A stretch of DNA of 64,000 nucleotides from Mycolicibacterium diernhoferi (GCF_019456655.1 NZ_CP080332.1:1364001-1428000); one strand, 5' to 3'; counted from the stretch's first letter, positions 47,434 through 56,932 are shown. Made by a program: numbers and translations. The notes: generated by a model from the letters alone, not told the origin.

Positions 47434-48545
47434 TGTGGCGGCCCCCAGATCCGGCCCCGGTCCGGGCCCCACACCCGGTCGCCGAGCTGGGTCAGCACGA
47501 ACCGGATGGAACCGACCATGTTGTCCCAGTTGGCCTGCTTGGGGCCGGTGAACCCCGGGTCGGCGTAGTGGTTCATGTCGCCGATGTGCCCGAGCGCGAC
47601 CTGCTGCAGCTCGACATCGGCCCCGGCGGCGTTGCTGCTGAAGAACTTCATCGCCGCGGGCAGGAAGCGCAGGAAGTTCGCCATGGTCACCCGCGGGTCG
47701 GTGGACACCTCGTTGAAGGCCGCCGACAGGGCGTTCAGATCGCGGATCCAGCTGCGGGTGTCGGTGCCCTGGATCGCCGGGAACTTCTGCAGCGCGGTGG
47801 TCACCCGGCCGATCTCGTCGGCCAGGTCCGCCATTGCGGAGGTGTTGTTCGCGATGGTCATCAGCGCCGGCGCCGAGGCGTCCAGCAGATCGTTGATGGT
47901 GTCCCGGCGCGCGTTGAGATCGTCGGCCAGGTCGGCGGTCTGGGTGAGCATGGTGCGGATCTCGTCGGAGCGCTCGGCCATCGTGGACACCAGCGCCCGG
48001 GATTCGCGGATCAGGCTGGACAGGCCCTCACCCTCCTTGCCGAGCGCCCCGCCGACCCCGTTGAGTACCCGGGTCAGGTTCCGGACGACGCCGCCGTTGA
48101 CGATCATCGACGTGGTGGCCAGGACCTGCTCGATCGTGGCGGCCGCCGCGGTGTCCTGCTGCGGGATCCGGTCTCCGTCGGCGAGCACACCGCCGGCGGC
48201 ACCGGCAGGGGGAGTGAGGGAGACGAACACATCGCCCAGCGGTGTCGCCGAACGCAACTCGGCGGTGGTGCCCTCGGGCAGCCGGATGCCGTCCAGGATG
48301 CGCAGCGCTACGACGGCGGTGTAGTCGACCGCCGTCATACCGACCACCTCGCCGACATCGGCGCCGCCAACCCGGACCTTCGCGCGGTCCGGCAGGTTGA
48401 GTGCATTGGTGAACTCGGCGTCGAGTCGATAGGTGGGCCCGCTCAACCCGGGCGCGGGCAGCGGTAGTTGTTCGACGCCTGCCGAGCAGCCCACTGCCGC
48501 AACCGCTACCAGGGCGCCGACGGCGGCGCGCACACCGACCGTCAT
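47430..48545 (-). CDS. MCE-family lipoprotein (MceE / LprN type)
   Basis: Fifth MCE protein and the lipid-anchored one. The signal ends in the lipobox VAAVGC (Cys20), so it is a lipoprotein. 371 aa, with the MCE segment PDRAKVRVGGADVGEVVGM and long helical sequence. MceE proteins are lipoproteins in every mycobacterial mce operon, supporting a complete, functional set. Four-nt overlaps on both sides. Confidence 0.92.
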   Translation of the reverse strand: MTVGVRAAVGALVAVAAVGCSAGVEQLPLPAPGLSGPTYRLDAEFTNALNLPDRAKVRVGGADVGEVVGMTAVDYTAVVALRILDGIRLPEGTTAELRSATPLGDVFVSLTPPAGAAGGVLADGDRIPQQDTAAAATIEQVLATTSMIVNGGVVRNLTRVLNGVGGALGKEGEGLSSLIRESRALVSTMAERSDEIRTMLTQTADLADDLNARRDTINDLLDASAPALMTIANNTSAMADLADEIGRVTTALQKFPAIQGTDTRSWIRDLNALSAAFNEVSTDPRVTMANFLRFLPAAMKFFSSNAAGADVELQQVALGHIGDMNHYADPGFTGPKQANWDNMVGSIRFVLTQLGDRVWGPDRGRIWGPPQ

Positions 48546-49648
48546 TGCTCACCCAGTTTCGTCATGGCGTCCAGCACGCTGGTCACCCCGAAGTCGGGTC
48601 CCAGATCACGGATGGATCCGGTGCGGCAACCCAGTTGGCGCAGGCCGAGGATGTTGCAAACTTCCTTGGTCATCGAGCTGTCGAAGAAGACGTTGTCGAA
48701 ATGGGCGCCGACGCGCAGCATCCCGTTCTGCATGTCGATCGCGGCGGAGGCGTTGTCGATGGCCAGCGGCGCCACGTCGAAGACCTCGGCGAGTTCCCGG
48801 CGGTAGTCGACCAGCGCCCGGGTCAGCCTGCCGCTGCTGGCGAGACTGTTCTTGAGGGTGTCCCCGTGGTCGCTGAGCAGGGTATTGAGTTTGTCGAGCA
48901 GGCTGTTGACCCGGGTGCCGGTGGCGCCCCGCCCGACACCCTCGGCGGCCATCAGATCGGTGAGTTGCCTGACATAGGAGCCGAATTCGCGGACCTGCGT
49001 CTCGTTGCGGGCCGCGCCGTCGGTCAGCGTGCTGAGGTTGGTCAGGATGGTCTCGAGGTTCTGCTTGGTGGCGGCACCGCCGTCGGCCCCGGTGCGCAAC
49101 GCATCCGAGAGGCCGGCCAGGGCGGCCTTGATCTCGGGCCCGCTGGTGGAGGTGATCCCGGAGGTGGCCGACATCAGGTCGGCCAGCGGGCCGGCGCCCT
49201 CGCCGTCGCCGCCCATGGCGCCGCCCAGTTTGTCCACCATCGCCAGGACCCGGTCGAATTCGATGGGGGTCCTGGTGGATTGCGCGTCGAGGACGGCCCC
49301 GTCGGCCAATACCTGCCCACCGGAGTAGGCGGGGGTGAGTTCGACGTGGCGGTCGGTGAGGATGGAGGTGCCGACGGTGACGGCGGTGACATCGGCGGGA
49401 ATGTCGACACCCGGGTCGATCTCGATGTCGACGTCGACGTGCGCACCCCGATTCTCGATCGCGGTCACCCTGCCGACCGGCATGCCGAGTACCGATACGT
49501 CGTTGCCGACATACAGGCCGATGGCATTGTCGAACTGGGCGGTGAAGCGCAGTGGTTCGGCCGGGGTGGGGCGGAATACGTAGGCGCCCGCGACGACCAG
49601 CGCCACCGCGGTGAGCAGTGCCGCAATCAGAACGGTCCGTCGGGTCAT
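48542..49648 (-). CDS. MCE-family protein (MceD)
   Basis: Fourth MCE protein, 368 aa. One N-terminal membrane helix (TVLIAALLTAVALVVAGAYV), an MCE domain (AQFDNAIGLYVGNDVSVLGM, PVGRVTAIENRG) and helical C-terminal region. ATG 49648 overlaps the mceC stop by 4 nt. Role: subunit of the hexameric or tubular Mce lipid shuttle together with the YrbE permeases. Confidence 0.9.
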   Translation of the reverse strand: MTRRTVLIAALLTAVALVVAGAYVFRPTPAEPLRFTAQFDNAIGLYVGNDVSVLGMPVGRVTAIENRGAHVDVDIEIDPGVDIPADVTAVTVGTSILTDRHVELTPAYSGGQVLADGAVLDAQSTRTPIEFDRVLAMVDKLGGAMGGDGEGAGPLADLMSATSGITSTSGPEIKAALAGLSDALRTGADGGAATKQNLETILTNLSTLTDGAARNETQVREFGSYVRQLTDLMAAEGVGRGATGTRVNSLLDKLNTLLSDHGDTLKNSLASSGRLTRALVDYRRELAEVFDVAPLAIDNASAAIDMQNGMLRVGAHFDNVFFDSSMTKEVCNILGLRQLGCRTGSIRDLGPDFGVTSVLDAMTKLGEQ

Positions 49649-50691
49649 TTGCAGTCCTTGAAGTACTGGTAGCGCTCCGGCCACTTCCACTGCTCGGCGC
49701 GGCCACTGATGGCGCACATCCAGGAATCCACCATCAGCCCGCCCGGCAGCATGAAGTCCAGGAACGGACCGGATCCGGTGGCGTTGGCGGCGTTGCGCAT
49801 CGCCACCGGCATGATCTGGAACAGGTTGCGCAGCAGCGCGTCATGGTCACCGAGCATGGCGGTGACCTGCTGTAGATCGGTCAGCAGCGCCTCGATCTGG
49901 GTGTAGTCGGAGCCGATGATCTCGTCGGCGGTGGTGATGAGTGTGGTGGCCGCCCGCAGCAGGCGTTCGACACCGGCACGGCGGCGGACGATCTCGCCGG
50001 TGAGTTCACCGCCCGCGATGATGAGTTCGGCCAGATCGTCGCGCTGCCCACCCAGGATCTCGGCGACCGTGGCGGTGTTGCGCAGCAGATCCGCGATCTG
50101 ATCACGCCGGTCGGAGATGATGGCCGACAGGCTCTGGACATTGGACAGCGCGTCCGGCAGCACCGCGGGCACCCCGGTGAGCTGCTGGGACAGCGTCTGC
50201 ATCGAGGTGGCGAACTGCTCGGCGTCCACGTCCTCGAACGTCGTGGTCGAATCGGTCAGCAGCTTCTGCAGGTCGTAGGGGACGGAGGTGTGCGACAACG
50301 GGATTCGGTCGCCGGGCAGGGTGCGCTCGCCGCGGGGGCGTAGCTCGACATACCGCGACCCGAGCACCGTGGTCAGTTTGATCGCGGCCTTGGTCTCGGT
50401 GCCCAGCCGCACACCGTTGTCCAACTCCATGGTGACGATGACGCGGTTGACCGCGAGCTTGGTGGCGCTGACCAGGCCGACCGGGACACCGGCGATGCTG
50501 ACCTGATCACCCGGGCGCAGGCTGGCGGCCTGCAGGAACTCGGCGGTGTAGGTCCGTTTCCCGATGTGCAGCGCGTTGAGCCCGGTGGTCGCCGCGATCA
50601 CGGCGACCAGCACGATGAGCGCGACGGTGCCGATCACGGCCCGGTTGCGGTCTTCGAGAGCTTTTGATCGACCGAATGTCACTCGACTCAC
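49645..50691 (-). CDS. MCE-family protein (MceC)
   Basis: Third MCE protein, 348 aa. One membrane helix (VIGTVALIVLVAVIAATTGL), then the MCE domain (TAEFLQAASLRPGDQVSIAG, PVGLVSATKLA). The start is GTG 50691, chosen for its 4-nt overlap (GTGA) with mceB; other in-frame GTGs are at 50697 and 50682. A C-terminal Cys/Trp-rich tail (WMCAISGRAEQWKWPERYQY) resembles other MceC-type proteins. Confidence 0.9.
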   Translation of the reverse strand: MSRVTFGRSKALEDRNRAVIGTVALIVLVAVIAATTGLNALHIGKRTYTAEFLQAASLRPGDQVSIAGVPVGLVSATKLAVNRVIVTMELDNGVRLGTETKAAIKLTTVLGSRYVELRPRGERTLPGDRIPLSHTSVPYDLQKLLTDSTTTFEDVDAEQFATSMQTLSQQLTGVPAVLPDALSNVQSLSAIISDRRDQIADLLRNTATVAEILGGQRDDLAELIIAGGELTGEIVRRRAGVERLLRAATTLITTADEIIGSDYTQIEALLTDLQQVTAMLGDHDALLRNLFQIMPVAMRNAANATGSGPFLDFMLPGGLMVDSWMCAISGRAEQWKWPERYQYFKDCK

Positions 50692-51752
50692 CTGCACTTC
50701 GCCGAATACTTGCGCTGACCACCCGGGGTGGCGGCGTTGACGATCGTCGGGACGATCGGTCTGAGGAAGTTGAACAGCGTGAAGTTGAAGTCACACGCCG
50801 TCGCGCTCATCGCGGTGGAGTCCCCGGTGATGCGCGACAGCCCCTTGAGCACGGCGGGCAGATTCGAACCGAGCGTGGCCCACCCATCGCGGTTGGCCAC
50901 CATGGAGGCCAACATCCCGGGCTCCCGGGCGAGCAGTTCGTGCAGGTCGGGTTGGGCCGCGCTGGTGATCGCCGACAGGCGGGACACCACCGCCGCGATC
51001 GACCCGGTCGACTGCACCAACTGGTCACGGCGGGCGTTGAGCCCGGTGACCACCGACCGCATCTGGGTCAGGGTGGTCTGCAGGTCGGTGCCGCGCGAGG
51101 CCAGATTCGCGGTGACGGCGTTGAGGCTGTCGATCACCCGGCCGAGGACCTGGTCGGGGCCCGCCATCGACTGCGCGAGCTCGGAGGTCTGCGACACCAG
51201 CATCACCACGGAGTCCGAATCACCCTGCAGCGCATTGATCAACGCGTTCGACAGGTTGCCGCGGTTCGTCGGATCGAGCAGGGTGAACATCGGTTCGAAA
51301 CCGTTGAGCAGGGCGGTGACATCGAAGGAGGGCTCGGTGCGCTCCACCGGGATCACCGCGCCGTCGGAGAGCCGTTCGGGCCGGCCGAAGTCCGCCAGGG
51401 TCAGCCCGATGTAGCGCTGGCCGATGATGTTCTGGTAGACGACCGCGGCCTTGGTGTTGCCGTACAGCGGCTGGTCGCGCTGCACCCGGAAACGCACGGT
51501 GGCCAACGGTTCCGCGTTCGGACCGGACTCGTCGAGGCTGACCTCGTCGACGCGGCCCACCCGGACACCGGCCACCCGGACGTCGGAGCCCGCACGCAGT
51601 CCGGTGACATCGGTGAACTGTGCGGTGTAGGTGAAGGTGTCACCGTGTACGTCTCGGCGCAGCGTCACCAGGATCATCCAGGTCAGGGTCAGGCATACCG
51701 TCAGGAAGGCGATGAGCCAGATCAGCTTCCGTGAGCGCGAACGTGTGGTCAT
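50688..51752 (-). CDS. MCE-family protein (MceB)
   Basis: Second MCE protein, 354 aa. N-terminal membrane helix (LIWLIAFLTVCLTLTWMIL), MCE domain (AQFTDVTGLRAGSDVRVAGV, RVGRVDEVSLD), helical middle and a short basic C-terminus ending KYSAKCR. ATG 51752 overlaps the mceA stop by 4 nt. Confidence 0.9.
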   Translation of the reverse strand: MTTRSRSRKLIWLIAFLTVCLTLTWMILVTLRRDVHGDTFTYTAQFTDVTGLRAGSDVRVAGVRVGRVDEVSLDESGPNAEPLATVRFRVQRDQPLYGNTKAAVVYQNIIGQRYIGLTLADFGRPERLSDGAVIPVERTEPSFDVTALLNGFEPMFTLLDPTNRGNLSNALINALQGDSDSVVMLVSQTSELAQSMAGPDQVLGRVIDSLNAVTANLASRGTDLQTTLTQMRSVVTGLNARRDQLVQSTGSIAAVVSRLSAITSAAQPDLHELLAREPGMLASMVANRDGWATLGSNLPAVLKGLSRITGDSTAMSATACDFNFTLFNFLRPIVPTIVNAATPGGQRKYSAKCR

Positions 51753-53029
51753 GGCGTTCCCGGGGGCTGCTCGCCGTGCTGGTGCGGGCCGGGAACGAAC
51801 TCGGCCGGTGCGGGCGGCACCTGCAGGGTGTTCTGCAGCACCGCCTCGGCCGGGTTGGCCGGTGCGGGCAGGGTGATCCCGGGTGGCGGGACGTAGGCAC
51901 GCGGATCGGGCAGGCCGCGGGTGTCCACGACCGGGATGCCCTCGGGCGCGGTATCGCAACTCGGTCCGCGCAGTTCCCGGTATCTCGGGCAGTCCGCGCG
52001 GTTGTACAGCCGCAGCGGCGCCAGCGAGACGACGAGTTTGAACTTGAACGTCAGCTTCTGCCCGGTGCGCGTCCACATCTCGGCGAAGAATCCGTTGACG
52101 ACGTCGTTCAACCCGACGGCGATGGCCGGGAACATGGCGCCGCGCTCGGCCAGGACCCCGATCACCGGCGTCAGATGGGTGGTGATGTCCACCATCTGGT
52201 CCGCGCGGTTGTCCATCGCGCTGCCCACGGTGCCCGCGGTGTGGCGCGCTCCGGTCAGCAGATCGCTCAGCGCCGAGTGCTGTTCGGCGACGGTGTGCAT
52301 CGGTGTGACCGCGGCCTGCAGTGAGTCCAGCAGGTCGGGCGCGGTGGCCCCGAGTGCGTCGATCGCCGAGTTCCAGGTCTGCAGCGTCGACTCCCCGGTG
52401 CCGTCGGTGCGCAACTCGTTCATCTCGGTGACGATCCGATTGAGACCCTGTGCCGCCGAGGTCAGTTCGGGACCCCTACCGGCGGTCGCGTCGGCGATCG
52501 TGCGCAGCACGCCCAGGGTGTGATCGGTGCCGGGCCGCCCCACCGCGGCGACGAGTTCGCGGACCTTGGCCAACGTGGTCTGGAACAGCTGGGTGGGCAA
52601 CGCGGTGTCGGCGGTGATGACGTCACCGGCCCGCAACGGCGGCCCGTCCCCGTTCTCGACCAGCTGCACGGTGGACACCGCGAAGGCGTTGCCGGGCACG
52701 ATGCGGGCGGTCACGGTGTTGGGGATGGCGGTGACGTGACCGGGCTGCAGGTCGATGGTGACCACGTTGTCCCCGCCGCCCAGCGCCGGGCTGACCGATC
52801 GGACCGCGCCGACCAGAACGCCGCGGTACTTGACGTCCGATTTCGGTGGCAGGCCGTCACCGACGCTGGGCAGCGTCGCGATGATCGGCACCCGACGATC
52901 CAGTGCGCCGGTCGATTTCGCGAACATCAGCGATCCGACCAGCGCACACACCAGCAGGAAGGCCAGGCAGGTGAGCGTCAGGGCGCGTTCGGAGGGACCG
53001 CGGCCGTCCATTTCGAACCGGTTGGGCAT
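51749..53029 (-). CDS. MCE-family protein (MceA)
   Basis: First MCE protein, 426 aa. Membrane helix (LTLTCLAFLLVCALVGSLMF), MCE domain (IATLPSVGDGLPPKSDVKYR, LVGAVRSVSPA), helical region, and a Pro-rich C-terminus (PPPGITLPAPANPAEAV) typical of MceA. The ATG shares one base with the stop of the upstream yrbE gene. With the other five Mce proteins it should form the periplasmic path for a hydrophobic substrate. Confidence 0.9.
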   Translation of the reverse strand: MPNRFEMDGRGPSERALTLTCLAFLLVCALVGSLMFAKSTGALDRRVPIIATLPSVGDGLPPKSDVKYRGVLVGAVRSVSPALGGGDNVVTIDLQPGHVTAIPNTVTARIVPGNAFAVSTVQLVENGDGPPLRAGDVITADTALPTQLFQTTLAKVRELVAAVGRPGTDHTLGVLRTIADATAGRGPELTSAAQGLNRIVTEMNELRTDGTGESTLQTWNSAIDALGATAPDLLDSLQAAVTPMHTVAEQHSALSDLLTGARHTAGTVGSAMDNRADQMVDITTHLTPVIGVLAERGAMFPAIAVGLNDVVNGFFAEMWTRTGQKLTFKFKLVVSLAPLRLYNRADCPRYRELRGPSCDTAPEGIPVVDTRGLPDPRAYVPPPGITLPAPANPAEAVLQNTLQVPPAPAEFVPGPHQHGEQPPGTP

Positions 53030-53883
53030 CAGCCGCCGAGCCTCCCGCCGGAGTCGACACCCCAGAACGCCATGGTGAGCATCATGTTGGTGACGACCAT
53101 CAAGGTGATGCTCAGCCGCATCGCCCGGCCGGCCGCGATGCCGACACCCTGGGGGCCGCCGGCGGCGTAGAAGCCGTAGTAGCACTGCACCGTCGACATG
53201 ATCGCCACGAACACAGCCACTTTGATCACCGCGAAGACCATGTCCCGCCCGGACAGCATCAGCGTGAAGTAGTGCAGATAGGTTCCCGATGCCTGGCCGC
53301 TGGCCAGGAAGACGACCAACTGGCAGACCAGGAAGTTCAGGGCCAGACAGACCACGAACAGCGGGATGACCGCCATTGCCGATGCCAGTACCCGGGTGGT
53401 GACCAGATAGGGGATCGGCCGGATGGCCACCGCGTCCAGCGCGTCGATCTCCTCGGAGATCCGCATGGCGCCCAGTTGTGCGGTGAACCGGCAGCCGGCC
53501 TGGATCGCAAAGGCCAAGGCCGCCATCATCGGTGCCAGTTCGCGCACCGTGGCCAGCGCGGTGAGCAGTCCGGTGGCCGGCCCCAGGCCGAGCAGGTTCA
53601 GCGCGTTGTAACCCTCGATGGCCACCACGGCTCCGGCGGCGGCGCCCACCACGAGCACCACACCGGCCGTCCCGCCACCCACCACGATCGACCCGTTGCC
53701 CCAGGTGACGTCGGAGGACAGTCGCAGGAACTCGCGCGGGTACCTCTTCAGCACGATCGGGATGCCGGCCAGCGTGCGGAAGAAGAACGCCACGATATGG
53801 CCGTTGCGGGCCATCTGGTATCCGGTCGCCTGCGCGGCGCCGACCAGTGGGCGGGTGCCGAGGGGGTAGTGGATGGCGGCCAT
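53029..53883 (-). CDS. YrbE/MlaE-family ABC permease, second copy
   Basis: Membrane permease of the Mce system, 284 aa with about five helices, MlaE family. The conserved segment GCRFTAQLGAMRISEEIDAL (cytoplasmic loop with E-E and D) interacts with the Mla/Mkl-type ATPase, which is encoded elsewhere. It follows the first yrbE after a single base and leads into mceA. Confidence 0.93.
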   Translation of the reverse strand: MAAIHYPLGTRPLVGAAQATGYQMARNGHIVAFFFRTLAGIPIVLKRYPREFLRLSSDVTWGNGSIVVGGGTAGVVLVVGAAAGAVVAIEGYNALNLLGLGPATGLLTALATVRELAPMMAALAFAIQAGCRFTAQLGAMRISEEIDALDAVAIRPIPYLVTTRVLASAMAVIPLFVVCLALNFLVCQLVVFLASGQASGTYLHYFTLMLSGRDMVFAVIKVAVFVAIMSTVQCYYGFYAAGGPQGVGIAAGRAMRLSITLMVVTNMMLTMAFWGVDSGGRLGG

Positions 53884-53884
53884 G

Positions 53885-54739
53885 TCAGAAGCTCGTCTTG
53901 GGGACCAGGATCAAATACATCTGGCTGATCAGGGTGTTGGTCAGCAGGAGCAGCAGAATGGATTGCACGACAGCGGCATTCACCGAGTTGGCGACGCCGG
54001 CGGGCCCGCCGGTGGCGTCGAGTCCCTTGTAGCAGGCGATGACGGCGACGATCACCCCGAAGACCACGGCCTTGATCAAGGTGATGACCAGATCGTCGAC
54101 GGTGGCGAACGAGGAGAAGGTGGTGGTGTAGCTGCCCGGCGTCCCGCCCTGCAGCATGACGGTGAAGGCGTAGCCCGCCAGAAAGCCGATGAAGCAGGTG
54201 AATCCGGTCAGCGCCACCGAGACGATGACGGCGGCGGCCAGCCGGGGGACCACCAGGCGCCGGATCACCGAGATGCCCATCACCTCCATCGCGTCCGTCT
54301 CTTCCCGGATCGTGCGGGCGCCGAGGTCGGCGCTCATCGCCGAGCCGACGGCGGCGGCCATCAGGATCGCGGCGACCAGGGGTGCCCCCTGCTTGATCAC
54401 GGCCAGCCCGTTGGCTGCGCCGGCCAGTGCGGTGGCGCCGAGTTGTCCTGCCAGCAGGCTGAATTGGACGGCGAGGGTCACGCTGATCGGGATGGCGATG
54501 AACAGCGTCGGCACCACCGCGGTACGGGCCATGAAGACGGCCTGGTCGACGAACTCCCAGAACGGGAACCGGCCCCGCACCATATCGCCGAACAGGTACT
54601 GGAACGTGCGGACCGCGAGGACACATTGCCCGCCGACGGTGCGCAGCGATGCCAGCGGGTGCCGGTGCAGGTACCCCCGCCACCACCGCACGACCCGGTC
54701 GGTCGCGTCGTGGGTGTCCGCCGGACCGGACGTGGGCAC
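53885..54739 (-). CDS. YrbE/MlaE-family ABC permease, first copy
   Basis: Partner permease, 284 aa. The MlaE signature is SADLGARTIREETDAMEVMG. The start is GTG 54739, only 2 nt beyond the P450 stop, so the P450 belongs to the same transcript. This order (P450, yrbE, yrbE, mceA-F) makes an oxidising enzyme the promoter-proximal gene of an import operon, which suggests that the imported compound is a P450 substrate. Confidence 0.92.
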   Translation of the reverse strand: MPTSGPADTHDATDRVVRWWRGYLHRHPLASLRTVGGQCVLAVRTFQYLFGDMVRGRFPFWEFVDQAVFMARTAVVPTLFIAIPISVTLAVQFSLLAGQLGATALAGAANGLAVIKQGAPLVAAILMAAAVGSAMSADLGARTIREETDAMEVMGISVIRRLVVPRLAAAVIVSVALTGFTCFIGFLAGYAFTVMLQGGTPGSYTTTFSSFATVDDLVITLIKAVVFGVIVAVIACYKGLDATGGPAGVANSVNAAVVQSILLLLLTNTLISQMYLILVPKTSF

Positions 54740-54741
54740 GG

Positions 54742-56010
54742 TCAGTTCGCCTGGAAGGTCAGGTGCAGTCGTTTGAGTCCGCGCAGCATGAAGCTGGGCT
54801 CGTATTCGAGATCGTTGTCTTGGGCGAGTTCGACGGAGCTGAACCGGCGGGCGATGTCCTCCAACGCGATTCGGGCCTGCAGGCGCGCCAGCGCGGCGCC
54901 CAGGCAGGAATGGATACCCTGGCCGAACGCCAGATGGGTCTTGGCGTTCGGGCGTTGCGGGTTGAACTTCTCGCCGTCCTCGAAGTGCGCTTCGTCGCGG
55001 TTGGCGGAGCCGAAGACCAGCACCACCAGCGAGCCTGCCGGGATGGTGTAGCCGCCGAGCTCGGCCTCGGCCTTGGTGATCCGGAACATCGACTGCACCG
55101 GGGTGAGGAAGCGCAGTGACTCCTCGACGAGCAGCTCGGAGCGCGGGCCGGGGTCCTCCTGCAGCCAGGTCCACCACGTCGGGTCGGCCGCCAGCTGGTG
55201 CAGGGTGCCGGTCATCAGCTTGCGGGAGGTCTCGTTTCCGGCGATCAGGATCTGCTGGATGATGCTCAGCGCGGCCCCGGTGGTCAGCGGTTCGTCGTCA
55301 TTGGCGTTCGACGCCTGGACGAGCCCGGTGAGCAGGTCGTCCTGCGGGGCGGTGCGGCGGTCCTCGAGCTCGGCGGCGAAGTACCGCTGGTATTCGAGCA
55401 GGCTGCGGGCCTGCTCGAGGGCACCGGCGTCATCGATCTCGGCGCCGATGGTCAACGCGAACTGATCGGACCAGCGCCGGAAGTCGTCGATGCGAGCGTC
55501 GGGGACGTTGAGGGCCTGCGCGATGACCCGCAACGGGAGCGGCGCGGCGAACTGTTCGACGAACTCCACCGGTTCGCCGACCGGCAGCGCGTCGAGCAGC
55601 TGGGTGACGATCGAGCGGATGGTGGGTTCACGCTGCGCGACGAACTTCGGGGTGAACGCGCGGGCCACCATCCGGCGGTAGTAGTGGTGATCGGGCGGGT
55701 CGGCGGTCAGCAGGGTGGGGATCATGTCCCAGCCCTGTGCCTTGAGCGATTCGACCTCGGCGGCGACCGACGCCGGCGGGGGCATCTGGGGCAGCCCGAA
55801 CGCGGAGGAGAACACCTCGTGATCGCTGAGCGCCTGCGCCACCAGGTCCCGGGCGGTGACGAACCACATGCCCCGCTCCGCCACGAAGTGCACCGGCGCT
55901 TCCTTGCGCAGCGCCTGGTACCAGGGGTGCGGCACCTGCATCGTCTGTGGGTCCAGCGGGTCGAACGACCCGATCGGGCACTTGGCGGGCGGGCTGGCGA
56001 TCTCGGTCAA
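54742..56010 (-). CDS. Cytochrome P450
   Basis: Soluble bacterial haem monooxygenase, about 422 aa. Visible motifs: I-helix IAGNETSR, K-helix ExxR (EESLRF), and the haem loop FGQGIHSCLGAALARLQ with Cys369. The start is TTG 56010, preceded by GGAG and a 6-nt spacer, giving MTEIASPPAKCPIGSFDP; a longer frame begins at GTG 56064 without a ribosome-binding site. It is the first gene of the yrbE/mce/D27-like/CCD operon and diverges from an SDR gene at the operator near 56080. It probably oxidises a compound imported by this Mce system. Confidence 0.92.
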   Translation of the reverse strand: MTEIASPPAKCPIGSFDPLDPQTMQVPHPWYQALRKEAPVHFVAERGMWFVTARDLVAQALSDHEVFSSAFGLPQMPPPASVAAEVESLKAQGWDMIPTLLTADPPDHHYYRRMVARAFTPKFVAQREPTIRSIVTQLLDALPVGEPVEFVEQFAAPLPLRVIAQALNVPDARIDDFRRWSDQFALTIGAEIDDAGALEQARSLLEYQRYFAAELEDRRTAPQDDLLTGLVQASNANDDEPLTTGAALSIIQQILIAGNETSRKLMTGTLHQLAADPTWWTWLQEDPGPRSELLVEESLRFLTPVQSMFRITKAEAELGGYTIPAGSLVVLVFGSANRDEAHFEDGEKFNPQRPNAKTHLAFGQGIHSCLGAALARLQARIALEDIARRFSSVELAQDNDLEYEPSFMLRGLKRLHLTFQAN

Positions 56011-56066
56011 GGCCGTCTCCAGGTTCGGTAGGTCTGAGGTGTTCGCATCGGGTCGTCGGGGCACAC

Positions 56067-56092
56067 TTGACTAATTGGTGGACCAATATAAT
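56067..56092. promoter_or_regulatory. Bidirectional promoter with palindromic operator
   Basis: The perfect palindrome ATTGGTGGACCAAT (56074-56087) lies between TTGACT (56067-56072) and TATAAT (56087-56092) on the plus strand. The minus strand reads TATTAT at 56087-56092. The 14-nt hexamer spacing is short, so one element may be fortuitous. The position midway between the divergent P450 and SDR genes marks it as the control point of both arms, likely bound by the TetR at 58376. Confidence 0.65.
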
Positions 56093-56146
56093 AGTGATGT
56101 GGGTCATAATCAAGCGTGGCCAACCAGCTTGGGAAGCGAGGGAGCG

Positions 56147-56932
56147 GTGCCGACAGCAGTGGTGACAGGGGCAGGCAGAGGTATCGGCCGGGCCATTGCG
56201 GAACGACTCGCGGCCGGCGGTGCCGACGTCGTCGTGGTGGACATCGACCCTGCTGCCGCCGCCGCCGTGGCCTCCGCGATCGGCGCCCGGGCGGTCGCCT
56301 GCGATGTCACCGCGGAGGGTTCGGTGGCCGCGCTGGCCGACCAGCTCGGCGAGATCGACGTCCTTGTCAACAATGCCGGTATCTGGCGGTCGAACACCCT
56401 GGCCGACAGCACCGTCGCCGACGTCGAGGCGGTGCTGCGGGTCAATGTGCTGGGCAGCTGGCTGGTCACCCGGGCGCTGATCGGCAACTTCGCACCCCGC
56501 GGGGGTGCCATCGTGAACCTGACGTCGGTGCTCGCCGAACTCGGCGGCGCCGGGCGCGGGATCTACCCGGCATCGAAAGCCGCGCTCGTCGCACTCACCA
56601 AACAGATGGCGACCGAGTATGCGCCACAACGTATCCGGGTCAACGCCGTGGGTCCCGGCCTGGTCCTCACCCACGGCACTGCGGGCGAGTTCGCCGACCC
56701 GGGACTGCGCTCGGCCATCGGTGACTCCATGCCGCTGGGCCGCATCGGCGAGCCCGCGGACGTCGCGGCGGCGGTGGCCTTCCTGGCATCGGCGGACGCC
56801 GGCTACATCACCGGGCAGGTGCTCTATGTGGACGGGGGCTGGGGCATCAACGGATCGGCGTTCATCGGCACCGCCGTGGAGCAGTACATCGCAGGACTGG
56901 CCGCACAACCCATGACCGAGGAGGCACGGTGA
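56147..56932 (+). CDS. Short-chain dehydrogenase/reductase
   Basis: Classical SDR, 261 aa, oxidising or reducing an alcohol or carbonyl with NAD(P). Cofactor motif TGAGRGIGRA (TGxxxGxG), NNAG in LVNNAGIWR, catalytic Ser region NLTSVLAELG and YxxxK (YPASK). An acidic residue after strand 2 (VVVDIDPA) favours NAD. The GTG start at 56147 follows GAGGGAG. It is the first gene of the rightward arm and overlaps the Rieske gene by 4 nt (GTGA). Confidence 0.93.
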   Translation: MPTAVVTGAGRGIGRAIAERLAAGGADVVVVDIDPAAAAAVASAIGARAVACDVTAEGSVAALADQLGEIDVLVNNAGIWRSNTLADSTVADVEAVLRVNVLGSWLVTRALIGNFAPRGGAIVNLTSVLAELGGAGRGIYPASKAALVALTKQMATEYAPQRIRVNAVGPGLVLTHGTAGEFADPGLRSAIGDSMPLGRIGEPADVAAAVAFLASADAGYITGQVLYVDGGWGINGSAFIGTAVEQYIAGLAAQPMTEEAR

